Source: Deltaproteobacteria bacterium
Lineage (GTDB): Bacteria; Myxococcota_A; Polyangia; Polyangiales; Ga0077539
Reading direction: 5' to 3'
Assembly (NCBI GenBank): GCA_016218725.1
Contig: JACRDB010000120.1
Coordinates: forward strand, 1-56,251
Length of the DNA stretch: 56,251 nt
Position numbers and translations under genes: made by a program. This document shows, in pieces, positions 15,242 through 24,350 of the stretch. The notes under the pieces are model-generated. The model did no database searches, had not been told where the DNA came from, and was given only the letters and a program-made list of their open reading frames with translations. Within the stretch, counting starts at the first letter, position 1. Each line of letters begins with the position of its first letter.

Positions 15242-18200
15242 ATGGCGAGAACAGAAGGCGTGGGGATCGTGCTGACGGCGGCCCTGGCCGCGGTGCTGGT
15301 GGGCTGCCCTGGGGACCCGATGCCCCCGCCGGCGGACTCCGGCGCGGACACGGGGCTGGACACGGGCACCACGGACACCGGCACGCCGGACACCGGCGGG
15401 GACGTGCCCGGGGACACCCAGACCATGTGCCCGCAGGTGGATTTCATCACCCCGACGGACATGTCGGTGCTGGGCGTCCAACAGGACCTGGACATGAACT
15501 GCTCCAACGGGTTCACCGCGGCGGTGCGGCTCGCGACCAACGCGCCCGTCGGGACCATGTTGGAGCTCCAGGTCAACGGCCGCACCGCCGGGATGGTGCG
15601 GGTGACGTCCCCCACGGTGACCTTTGGCAACGTGACCCTGGACACGGGCGGGATGAGCACCCTGGCGGTGCGCGCCTCGGGCGTGACCACGGCGTGCCGG
15701 AGCATCGGGGTGCGGGTGGACTGCATGGTGCCCAGGTGCCAGCTCACGCAGCCCACGCGCTCCACGCTCAACGCCATGGACTCCACCTCCGGGGGCATGA
15801 CCTTCGCGACGGACTTCGTGGTGAGCACGGATATTGAAGACGGGCGCCAGGTGCAGCTCGCCGTGAGCGGCTCGGACACGCCGCTGCGGGCGTCGGTCAC
15901 CGGGGGCCGGGCGACCTTCTCCATGGTGCCGCTGTCCCCCGACGGGATGTTCCGCGTGCGGGCCACCTGCACCAACGCCGCGGGCAACACCGGCCAGTCC
16001 GCGGAGACCACCTTCACCGTGGACTCCACACCGCCGACGCTCACCGTGGCGAGCCCCATGAGCGGGGCCACCATCGGGCTCATGGCCGACGTGAACGAGC
16101 CGCGCATGGGCACGCAGTTCCGGGTCTGCGGCCGGAGCGACGCCGCCGGGAGGCGTCTCTGCGCCGCCGTCGAGGGCGCCATGCCCGACGACCCCGCCGG
16201 GTGCGCCGTGGTCCCCGCGGGGGACATGGACGCCTGCGTGGAGGTCACCTGCCCCACGGGCAACGCGCCCTTCAACGTGACCGTCAACACCGACGACGCG
16301 GCGGGCAACGCCCGGAGGGTGACGCTCACCGGGATCCGTTGCCAGTCCACGCTCCCGAGCGTGCGGGTGGTGCGCCCCCTGGCCTACGCCACGGGCATGG
16401 CCTCGACGATCCTGAACGCTGGGCGGGACTCCAGTCCCATGATGCCGGGCGTCCAGCAGAACGTCGTGGCCTGCGTGGATCGCATGGCCGGCACCGCCAC
16501 GCTCCTGGTCAACGGCGTGGTCCGGACGGAGACCGCGACGGTGATCGCAGCGGTCGGAACGGATCCCTGCGGGATGCTCGGCATGGGCTTCATGGGGACG
16601 GCGACCTTCACCGATGTGACGCTCCCGGACTCGTCCCCGTCGCGCATCCTGGCCACGGACCCGGACCCGGCGAACCCCACGCTCGCGGCGCGGGTCACGG
16701 ACGCCGCGGGGGACGTGGGCACCTCGCCCATGGTCACGCTCTACGTAGACTCCGCGCCGCCGTCCATCGCCATCAGCGGCTGCGGCCGCACGGTGTCCCT
16801 CGGCGCGGGCATGAGCGCCACCACGGACATTGACGTGGAGTCGGACAGCTTCCCCCTGACGCTCACGGTCACCCACGGGATGGACACGCCGGTGACGCTC
16901 GTGGCCATGACGGCCACCTTTCCTCGCCGCGCGCGCTTCTCGGGCGTGAGGCTCCTGCCGGGCCAGAGCACGCTCCGGGCGAGCGCCACGGACCCCGCGG
17001 GGAACATGGCCTCGGTCACGGGCCCCGGGGGAGCGGCCTGCACGCTGGAGGTGGGCAACCCGCCGAGCCTGTCGTTTACGTCCCCGAGGGCCGACGCGGT
17101 GTTCACCCGCACCGGGGACGGAAACCCGATGATGGCGGGCTACCAGGGCGTGACCGTGACCCTCACCACGGACGCACCGCCGGGGACGGCGGTCTCGCTC
17201 TCCATCGCCGGGGGTACGGCCCTCATGGGGATGGTCAACGCCGGCGGCACGGTGACCTTCCCGGGCGTGACCCTCCCGGAGGGGGACGCGGTCACCCTCG
17301 CGGCCTCCACGGCGGACGTGATGGGCCGGGGCGTGGGCCGCGCCAACATCACCGTGGCGGTGGACACCTCCACCCCGACGCCGCCCACCATGGTCGCCAC
17401 GGTGGTGCCCGCGGCGCTCCGTAGGGCTGGCACCCTGCGGCTTTCCTTCGTCAACGGGAGCGACACGGGCCCCGTGGGCGCGCGCGCGGTGCGGCGCTAC
17501 GACGTGCGCTACGCGTTCGTGCCGCTCACGGCCACCAACTTCGAGTCGGCCCCGATGGTGTCCGCGCCCCCCACCCCGGGCGCGCCCGGCAGCATGGGGA
17601 CCGTGGACATCCAGGGCCTGCCGCTCGGCCGTAGCTACTACGTGGCGATGCGGTCCTTTGACGCCGCGGGGAACCCGAGCGACACCATCGCGGCGACCAC
17701 CGCCCCGGTGGCGTTGGATGTCATCGTGGACCGCTTCGCGGACACCGGGCTCCTCCTCGGGCGCCAGGTCTCCGGCGGCTACGACCTCAACGGGGACATG
17801 CTCCCCGACGTGGTGGTGGCCTCGTCCAACGGCGCCGTCCGGATCTATTTCGGCTCGTCCATGGGCGTCACCGCCACGAACTTCGCCGCCATCACGGGCT
17901 CCAGCGCCAGCTTCTTCGGCCAGACCGCGGCCTCCGTCGGGGACATCAACGGCGACGGCCTCGGGGACCTCGTGGTCGGCGAGCGCGGCGCGACCAGCAC
18001 CCCGGGCCGGGTGTACATCTATTTCGGTCGGAGGAGCTGGCCCATGGCCCCGGCCTCCCTCAGCACCTCCGACGCCAACGTGTCCATCGGCGGCGGCACC
18101 GGGGAGTTCGCCCAGGCCAACTTCGGCCTGCGCGTGGTGCGCCTCGGGGACTTCAACGGCGACGGGATGAATGATTTCGCCGTCAGCGCCACCAACGCAG

Positions 18201-19027
18201 GGAACGTGGCGACCCCCTCGGACCGAACCGGCGCGGTGTGCCTCTTCTTCGGGAGGGCCTCGGCCTCCCCATGGCCCACGACCCTTAGCCCCTCCGCCGC
18301 CAACCTGATCATCCATAACGCCACGGCCTCCAGCGCCTTCGGCGCGCAGCTCACGGGCCTGGGCCGCGTGGTCGGCGGCGACGCCCGGGAGGACCTCGGG
18401 GTGGGCATGGGCACCAGCTCCGTGAACCCCAACGGCACCGTGTTCGTGTTCAATGGCCGGGACGTCCCGGCCGCCACGCGGATCACCTCGGCCACGGCCA
18501 CCCTCACCCTCAACGGCTCCGGGGGCTTCGGCCAGACCATCTCCGCCGGCGTCGGGGACATCAACGGCGACGGCCGAGGGGACATCACCCTGTCGTCCAT
18601 CCGCGGCGTCGGGAGCGTGCAGCTCTACTTCGGCGACGCCGCCGGGAGCCTCACCGCGGGCCCCTCCATCGCCCCCTCGGCGGGCGGCTCCGCGGACGCC
18701 TTCGGGTCCTCGGTGGCGTCCCTGGTGGACCCCACGGCGCTGCGCCCGTCGCTCCTGAGCCCGCTGCCCACCGCCGCGGACCTCCTGACCGGGGAGAACG
18801 TCCACCTCGGCGCCACGGCCCCCACGCTCAGCATCTTCCGAGGGCGCTCCTCCTGGGTGGGGGTCAACTCCGCCGCGGCGGACAAGACCATCGTGGCGCC
18901 CACCACCATGCCCGGCGCCGAGGCCATCGTGTCCACCACCTGGGTCGGTGACATCGACGGCGACCGCTACCCGGACGCCGCCTTCGGCCAGTTCTTTGGC
19001 CAGGGCGCGTTCTTCATCATCCGCTGA
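15242..19027 (+). CDS. Large lipoprotein with Ig-like, fibronectin III-like and FG-GAP repeats
   Basis: A 1,261-residue lipoprotein. I chose the ATG at 15242 because AGAGG at 15231-15235 is correctly spaced for it but abuts the ATG at 15236. The signal peptide ends LVGC. A linker rich in Asp, Thr and Gly (TDTGTPDTGG) follows, then several Ig-like domains (FITPTDM, TPPTLTVASPMSG, SAPPSIAISG). A fibronectin III-like domain lies near residue 720, and the last third has FG-GAP calcium-binding repeats (DINGDGLGDLVVG, DFNGDGMNDFAVS, DINGDGRGDITLS). It is probably a surface adhesin or structural protein. Its position between the radical SAM gene and the putative precursor is unusual. It could be an unrelated passenger, or a display or receptor partner for the peptide. 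Confidence 0.85.
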   Translation: MARTEGVGIVLTAALAAVLVGCPGDPMPPPADSGADTGLDTGTTDTGTPDTGGDVPGDTQTMCPQVDFITPTDMSVLGVQQDLDMNCSNGFTAAVRLATNAPVGTMLELQVNGRTAGMVRVTSPTVTFGNVTLDTGGMSTLAVRASGVTTACRSIGVRVDCMVPRCQLTQPTRSTLNAMDSTSGGMTFATDFVVSTDIEDGRQVQLAVSGSDTPLRASVTGGRATFSMVPLSPDGMFRVRATCTNAAGNTGQSAETTFTVDSTPPTLTVASPMSGATIGLMADVNEPRMGTQFRVCGRSDAAGRRLCAAVEGAMPDDPAGCAVVPAGDMDACVEVTCPTGNAPFNVTVNTDDAAGNARRVTLTGIRCQSTLPSVRVVRPLAYATGMASTILNAGRDSSPMMPGVQQNVVACVDRMAGTATLLVNGVVRTETATVIAAVGTDPCGMLGMGFMGTATFTDVTLPDSSPSRILATDPDPANPTLAARVTDAAGDVGTSPMVTLYVDSAPPSIAISGCGRTVSLGAGMSATTDIDVESDSFPLTLTVTHGMDTPVTLVAMTATFPRRARFSGVRLLPGQSTLRASATDPAGNMASVTGPGGAACTLEVGNPPSLSFTSPRADAVFTRTGDGNPMMAGYQGVTVTLTTDAPPGTAVSLSIAGGTALMGMVNAGGTVTFPGVTLPEGDAVTLAASTADVMGRGVGRANITVAVDTSTPTPPTMVATVVPAALRRAGTLRLSFVNGSDTGPVGARAVRRYDVRYAFVPLTATNFESAPMVSAPPTPGAPGSMGTVDIQGLPLGRSYYVAMRSFDAAGNPSDTIAATTAPVALDVIVDRFADTGLLLGRQVSGGYDLNGDMLPDVVVASSNGAVRIYFGSSMGVTATNFAAITGSSASFFGQTAASVGDINGDGLGDLVVGERGATSTPGRVYIYFGRRSWPMAPASLSTSDANVSIGGGTGEFAQANFGLRVVRLGDFNGDGMNDFAVSATNAGNVATPSDRTGAVCLFFGRASASPWPTTLSPSAANLIIHNATASSAFGAQLTGLGRVVGGDAREDLGVGMGTSSVNPNGTVFVFNGRDVPAATRITSATATLTLNGSGGFGQTISAGVGDINGDGRGDITLSSIRGVGSVQLYFGDAAGSLTAGPSIAPSAGGSADAFGSSVASLVDPTALRPSLLSPLPTAADLLTGENVHLGATAPTLSIFRGRSSWVGVNSAAADKTIVAPTTMPGAEAIVSTTWVGDIDGDRYPDAAFGQFFGQGAFFIIR

Positions 19028-19045
19028 GAGAGGGAGACCACCCCC

Positions 19046-19192
19046 ATGAACCACCCCGCCGACGACGACCAGCCCCGAGGCCCCTACGAGGCCCCCGCGG
19101 TGCTCGAGGACCTCCCGTTGGAGACCTACAGCCTCGCTTGTGACAAGAACCCCGGTCCCTGCGAGGACGAGGGCGGCTCTGGCACCTCCTAG
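19046..19192 (+). CDS. Putative RiPP precursor peptide, 48 residues
   Basis: A small gene with AGGGAG at 19031-19036, nine bases before its ATG and directly after the FG-GAP stop. The product begins MNHPADDDQPRGPYEAP, continues VLEDLPLETYSLA, and ends CDKNPGPCEDEGGSGTS. The N-terminal acidic half contains Y14-x-x-P17-x-V19, like the leader motif recognised by PqqD-type domains in lasso-like precursors, with Ser29 where lasso leaders have their conserved Thr. The C-terminal part has two cysteines (32 and 39) for thioether or disulfide chemistry, an acidic run (EDE) and Ser/Thr that an ATP-grasp ligase could link, and a C-terminal Ser that an HprK-like kinase could phosphorylate. The response regulator gene starts 18 bases after the stop. 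The precursor role is inference from context and motif; expression is not shown. Confidence 0.7.
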   Translation: MNHPADDDQPRGPYEAPAVLEDLPLETYSLACDKNPGPCEDEGGSGTS

Positions 19193-19210
19193 CGCCCACC
19201 TCCCGACGCC

Positions 19211-19897
<687 letters not shown>

Positions 19898-19951
19898 AAC
19901 CTTCGTTGCAATCCCAACGGGGCACCTCCCCCGGTACGTTTCAACCCTGTG

Positions 19952-21751
19952 ATGGACCGCGTCCGAGCCTGGCACTGGAGCGCCCTCCTGGCGCTGCCCG
20001 TGGCCCTCCTAGCGGTGGGCTGGTACCGCGTGGCCGCCCGCGAGGCCGGCGCCCGCCAGGAGGCCCGCCAGCGCACCGTCGCCCAGGGCGCGGCCCTGGT
20101 CACCGCCGCGCTGGGAGAGGCCCTGGAGGAGCTGCGCGCCCGCGAGGACGAGCGGCCCTACTACCACTGGACCTACTACTACACCCCCCCGGACCTGATC
20201 TCCGTCCAGGAGGGTGTGGCCGTCTCGCCCCTCGGCGCCGTACCCCGCGACCCCCGCGTACAGGGCCATTTCCAGCTCGACCCCGGCGGCGCCCTGAGCT
20301 CTCCCCTGGAGCACCCGGAGGCCCCGATGGCCTCGCGCGCCCGCGGGCTGCGCGTCCTGCGCGAGGTCCGCGGAGGGCTCCTCGCGCCCCTCGCGCGCCA
20401 CGCCCACGGCCCCCCGAGCGCCCTGGACGCGCTCAACACCAACGCCGTCCAGACCCAGGCCGTGTACAGCAACGAGGTCCTCCAGGACATCCGCGCCGCC
20501 CAGTCCGGGGAGCGAAGCGCCTGGTCCCGCGTGCAGAACCGCCCCAGAGCCCCCCTCCGCCAGCGCATGGACATCCCCTGGGAGAGACAGCCTACACAAA
20601 CCCACATTTACACACAAATCGTACCACGTACGCCTGAGGAGTCCCAGGCGCGACCCGGTGAGATCGCCCGCTATCGCCCGATGACCTTTGGACGCGAGGG
20701 GTCTCTGCGGTACGTCTGGCGGGTGGTGGAGACCGCGGGCGCGGCGAGCGTCCAGGGCGCTCTCCTCGACGACGGGGTCCTTCGGGGGGCGTGGCTCCAG
20801 CGCCTCCTGGCGAGGCACCGCACGGGGGACGTGACGCTCGCGGTGAGGCCCTGGGACGCCCCCGGGGGGTGTGAGCACCGGGCGAGGCTCCCGCCGCCGT
20901 TGGACGACCTGGCGCTTTGCGCCGCGGGGGTGGGGCCCGCGGAGGGGACCTCGCTGGCCTGGCAGCGCATGGCGCTCCTCGGGGTGCTCGCCACGCTGGT
21001 GCTGGCGACCTGGGCGAGGCAGCGGGCTCACGCGCGCGAGGTGGCCCTGGCCGCGGTGGAGCGGAGCTTCGTGGCCTCGGTGTCCCACGAGCTCCGGACG
21101 CCCCTGGCCACGCTCAGGCTCCACGCGGAGATGCTCGCCGAGGGGTGGGTCACCGAGGCCCGCCGGGCGAAGGTCTTGAAGGACCTGGTGGCCCAGACCA
21201 CGAGGCTCTCGCGGCTCGTCGAGGACGTGCTCACCTTCGGCCGCCTGGCGGCGGGCAAGGCCACCGTGGAGCTCGTCGAGCTGGACCTGGCGGGGCGGGT
21301 ACGGGCCCTCCTGGAGGCCGAGAGGGAGCGCCTCGAAGCCCGCGGGGTGCTCCTGGACGCCTCGGGGGTTCCCTCGGAGGAGGTGCGCGCCCGGGTGGAT
21401 CCCACGGCCCTGGAGCAGGTGCTCCTGAACCTCCTGGAGAACGCCGCGCGCTATGGCCTGGGCGGCGACCCGACGGTCTCCGTGGGCGTCGCCGTGCGCG
21501 GGGAGCAATGCTTGCTCTACGTCCAGGACCGCGGCGCGGGGATCCCCGAGGCCGAGCGCGAGCGGGTCTTCGATCGGTTCTACCGCGGCGAGGGCGCCTC
21601 GCGCTCGCACGTGGCGGGCACGGGCCTGGGCCTGGCGATCGTGCGGGGGCTCAGCCGAGCCATGGGGGGCGACGCGCGGGTGGCGCCCTCCGAGGGCCCC
21701 GGGTGTCGCGTAGAGGTGCTGCTCGCCAGGGCTATTTCAGCTCCTTCTTGA
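19952..21751 (+). CDS. Membrane sensor histidine kinase
   Basis: A 599-residue kinase. The ATG at 19952 and the GTG three bases earlier are both possible starts. Membrane segment one (about residues 10-25) and segment two (MALLGVLATLVLATWA, about 330-345) enclose an extracytoplasmic sensor of about 300 residues that I do not recognise. The cytoplasmic part has the HisKA box SVSHELRTPLATL and the ATPase boxes LLNLLENAARYG (N), DRGAGIPEAERE (G1) and GTGLGLAIVRGLS (G2). It pairs with the response regulator just upstream. An AT-rich rare-codon patch lies at about 20590-20632 in the sensor. The last 20 bases overlap the opposing ligase gene tail-to-tail. Confidence 0.93.
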   Translation: MDRVRAWHWSALLALPVALLAVGWYRVAAREAGARQEARQRTVAQGAALVTAALGEALEELRAREDERPYYHWTYYYTPPDLISVQEGVAVSPLGAVPRDPRVQGHFQLDPGGALSSPLEHPEAPMASRARGLRVLREVRGGLLAPLARHAHGPPSALDALNTNAVQTQAVYSNEVLQDIRAAQSGERSAWSRVQNRPRAPLRQRMDIPWERQPTQTHIYTQIVPRTPEESQARPGEIARYRPMTFGREGSLRYVWRVVETAGAASVQGALLDDGVLRGAWLQRLLARHRTGDVTLAVRPWDAPGGCEHRARLPPPLDDLALCAAGVGPAEGTSLAWQRMALLGVLATLVLATWARQRAHAREVALAAVERSFVASVSHELRTPLATLRLHAEMLAEGWVTEARRAKVLKDLVAQTTRLSRLVEDVLTFGRLAAGKATVELVELDLAGRVRALLEAERERLEARGVLLDASGVPSEEVRARVDPTALEQVLLNLLENAARYGLGGDPTVSVGVAVRGEQCLLYVQDRGAGIPEAERERVFDRFYRGEGASRSHVAGTGLGLAIVRGLSRAMGGDARVAPSEGPGCRVEVLLARAISAPS

Positions 21752-23279
21752 GGGTCTTGCCCATGGCGGTCTTGGGGAACTCGTCCAGGAAGACCACGAA
21801 CTTCGGCACCATGTAGCTCTCCAGGAAGGCGCTCACCCGGGTGGTGATGTCCTTCTCGGTGTAGCGCCCCTTCGCGTCGTCGTTCATCACCAGGAAGGCC
21901 TTGATGGCCTGGCCCAGGATCGGGTCCGCGACGCCGATCACGGCCACCTCCTTGACGCCCTCGATGCGCGCCAGGGCCGCCTCCACCTCGGCCGGCGGGA
22001 CCTTCTCCCCGCGGGACTTGATCACCTCGTCCATGCGCGAGACGAAGTACAGGTAGCCCTCCTCGTCCACGCGGCAGTAGTCCCCGGTGTAGAACACCAG
22101 CTCGTTGGGCAGCGGGCCCGGGCGCAGGAAGCGCGCCGTGAGCTCGGGCTTGTTCAGGTACCCCTTCATGATGTGGGGGCCGCGCACCACGAGCTCCCCG
22201 ACCACGCCGGGCGCGGCCCGCTGGCCGTGCTCGTCCACGATCCAGAGCTCCGTGCCGGGGATGGCGAAGCCGACGCTCCCGGGCTTGCGGTGCAGGTCCT
22301 GGGCGGGCAGGTACGAGCAGCGCTTGCACTCCGTGAGCCCGTACATGCTCCAGATGCCCGCCCTGGGGAAGAGCCGCTCCAGCGCCTCGATGTGCCCCGG
22401 CTGGAGCGCCGCGGCGGTGTTGGTGATGTACCGCACCGAGGACAGGTCCGGCAGCGTGACGTTCTTGAGCTCCGCCAGCATGGCGTACATGGTCGGCACG
22501 CCCGGGAAGCCCGTGACGCCCTCCTCGGCCATGAGCCGGAGCACCTGCACCGGGAACGCGAAGCTGCGCTCCAGCACCAGCCTCGCCCCGAGGCGGAACG
22601 CCATCAGGAGCTGGTAGAGCCCGTAGTTGAACGCCAGCGGGATCGCCCCGAGGATCACGTCGTCCTCGGTGTTGGACAGGAGCGTGGTGATGCTCCAGCT
22701 CGCGAACTCCATGTTCTGGTGCGTGAGCATCACCCCCTTGGGCTCGCCGGTGCTGCCCGAGGTGTAGATCACGCACGCCAGGTCCACCGCCAGGCTCCGG
22801 CGGAAGGGCCTGGTCGACGGCTGCGCCGCCTCCGCGGCCTCCAGGGACGCCGCCCCGGGGACGCCCTCCAGGAGCTCCGGCCTCACCGCGCCGGTGACCA
22901 CCACCGCGCGCAGCGCCGGGGCCTGCGCCACCGCCGCCCGCCACTCCCGCGCATGCAGCGCCTCGGTGACGAGCGCCGTGGCCCCGGAGTCCCGGAGGAT
23001 GTACCCGAGCTTCTCCGCCCTGGTCAATGGATTGACCACGATGAACACGCCGTCGGCCTTCAATGCAGACCACAACGCGACGACGAGGTCTACTCCATTG
23101 TCCGCGTAGAGGGCCACCCGATCGCCCCTGGAGACGCCCGCCGCGCGGAGGTGATGGGCGAGCCGGTTGGCCCTCTCATCGATCTCGCGGTAGGTGACCC
23201 GGCGCTTCTGGCTGACCAGGGCGACCTTGTCCGGCAGCCGGGCGGCGCTGTGCTCAAGGAACTCGGGCACCAGACGCAT
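21732..23279 (-). CDS. AMP-dependent acyl-CoA ligase-like enzyme
   Basis: A 515-residue member of the adenylate-forming (ANL) family. The P-loop-like motif is CVIYTSGSTGEPKG, with the A5 motif region WSMYGLTECKR, then FYTGDYCRVDEEGYLYF and SRGEKVPPAEVEAAL (hinge). The catalytic lysine is in KTAMGKTLKKELK at the C terminus. The enzyme activates a carboxylate as an acyl-adenylate. It lies 21 bases after a NadE-like gene at the end of an exopolysaccharide export operon. This suggests that it makes an activated acyl or amino-acyl group for decorating the polymer, by inference. It could instead be an ordinary fatty acyl-CoA synthetase. Confidence 0.88.
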   Translation of the reverse strand: MRLVPEFLEHSAARLPDKVALVSQKRRVTYREIDERANRLAHHLRAAGVSRGDRVALYADNGVDLVVALWSALKADGVFIVVNPLTRAEKLGYILRDSGATALVTEALHAREWRAAVAQAPALRAVVVTGAVRPELLEGVPGAASLEAAEAAQPSTRPFRRSLAVDLACVIYTSGSTGEPKGVMLTHQNMEFASWSITTLLSNTEDDVILGAIPLAFNYGLYQLLMAFRLGARLVLERSFAFPVQVLRLMAEEGVTGFPGVPTMYAMLAELKNVTLPDLSSVRYITNTAAALQPGHIEALERLFPRAGIWSMYGLTECKRCSYLPAQDLHRKPGSVGFAIPGTELWIVDEHGQRAAPGVVGELVVRGPHIMKGYLNKPELTARFLRPGPLPNELVFYTGDYCRVDEEGYLYFVSRMDEVIKSRGEKVPPAEVEAALARIEGVKEVAVIGVADPILGQAIKAFLVMNDDAKGRYTEKDITTRVSAFLESYMVPKFVVFLDEFPKTAMGKTLKKELK

Positions 23280-23300
23280 GGCGATGGGACTCCTGTGGGG

Positions 23301-24287
23301 TTACTTCTGGATCTCGGGTACGGGGATCGCGAGGAGCGGCGCCAGGTGCAGCGGGCGTGTGCCGCGGCGCTTGGCCTCGATGTCCTTGTAGACGCGCTCC
23401 ACCTGCGCGGCGGTGATGCCCAGCACCGGGGCGACCTCCTCGGCCGCGACCTTGTGGTTGTGGGCGTAGAGGCACAGGTCCATGTCCGCGAAGGGCAGGG
23501 CGTAGTAGAACTCGTCCTGGCCCTGGGGGAGCGAGAAGGTGTCCGTGGTGGGGCTGCGGTTGCAGATCTCCGCCGGGACGCCCAGGGCGCGCGCCATGGC
23601 GTACACCTGGACCTTGTACAAATGCGCGATGGGCTTGACGTCCGCCAGGCCGTCGCCGCCCTTGACGAAGAAGCCCTGGTCGTACTCCAGCCGGTTGGGC
23701 GTGCCGCAGACGGCGTAGTTGAGCCGGTCCGCGTGGTAGTACTCGAACATGGTCCGGGTGCGCTGCTTGAAGTTCGTGGCGGCCACGAGCTGCAGGTAGG
23801 CGTCCAGCGTCAGGCTGCGGGTCTCCACGCTCCCGTCCGGGCGCTGCACGGTCACCCGGGACACGTTGAGCCGGGCTTCACCAAGAAGCGACGGGATCAC
23901 GATCTTGAACTTCCAGTCCGAGGTGTAGTCCGGGAACACCATCCGGATGGCCTCGTCCTGGTGGGCGTAGCACCCGTTGGCCCGGAGCCCCGGGGCCAGG
24001 TCCTCGGTCGCGGTCTTGACGCCGAACTTGTCCGCCAGGAGCTGGCCGTAGTCCCCGCTCTCCGACGACGACTCCTTCTCGGGCATGAAGATCCCGAAGA
24101 CCTTGTCCTTGCCGAAGGCCCGCACGGCCAGGGCCGTGCACAGCGCGCTGTCAATGCCGCCGGAGATGCCCACCACGAGGCCCTTGCGCCGAAGGTCCTG
24201 CATCACCTGCCGACGGAGGATGCCGGCGATCTCGTCCGCCGCGGCCTCCAGGTTCGCGATCTCGAGAACGTTACGGGAGAAGCTCAC
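23301..24287 (-). CDS. NAD synthetase-like ATP pyrophosphatase (NadE family)
   Basis: A 328-residue enzyme of the N-type ATP pyrophosphatase fold, with SGGIDS at residues 42-47 and later the FFVKGGDGLADVKPIAHLYK and RSPTTDTF segments of NAD synthetase. It has no nitrilase glutaminase domain, so it would use ammonia or a partner. NadE makes NAD from deamido-NAD. NadE-like genes inside polysaccharide loci, next to an AMP-forming ligase, may instead carry out an amidation of a sugar or acid. Which role applies here cannot be decided from the sequence. It is 21 bases from the ligase and 63 from the DUF4403 lipoprotein, all on the minus strand. Confidence 0.85.
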   Translation of the reverse strand: MSFSRNVLEIANLEAAADEIAGILRRQVMQDLRRKGLVVGISGGIDSALCTALAVRAFGKDKVFGIFMPEKESSSESGDYGQLLADKFGVKTATEDLAPGLRANGCYAHQDEAIRMVFPDYTSDWKFKIVIPSLLGEARLNVSRVTVQRPDGSVETRSLTLDAYLQLVAATNFKQRTRTMFEYYHADRLNYAVCGTPNRLEYDQGFFVKGGDGLADVKPIAHLYKVQVYAMARALGVPAEICNRSPTTDTFSLPQGQDEFYYALPFADMDLCLYAHNHKVAAEEVAPVLGITAAQVERVYKDIEAKRRGTRPLHLAPLLAIPVPEIQK

Positions 24288-24350
24288 GCGTCCACCACCC
24301 TTTCTTGCGGGCAGGGGTTGTACCGCGTTCCTCCCCCCGAGGGAACAGCC

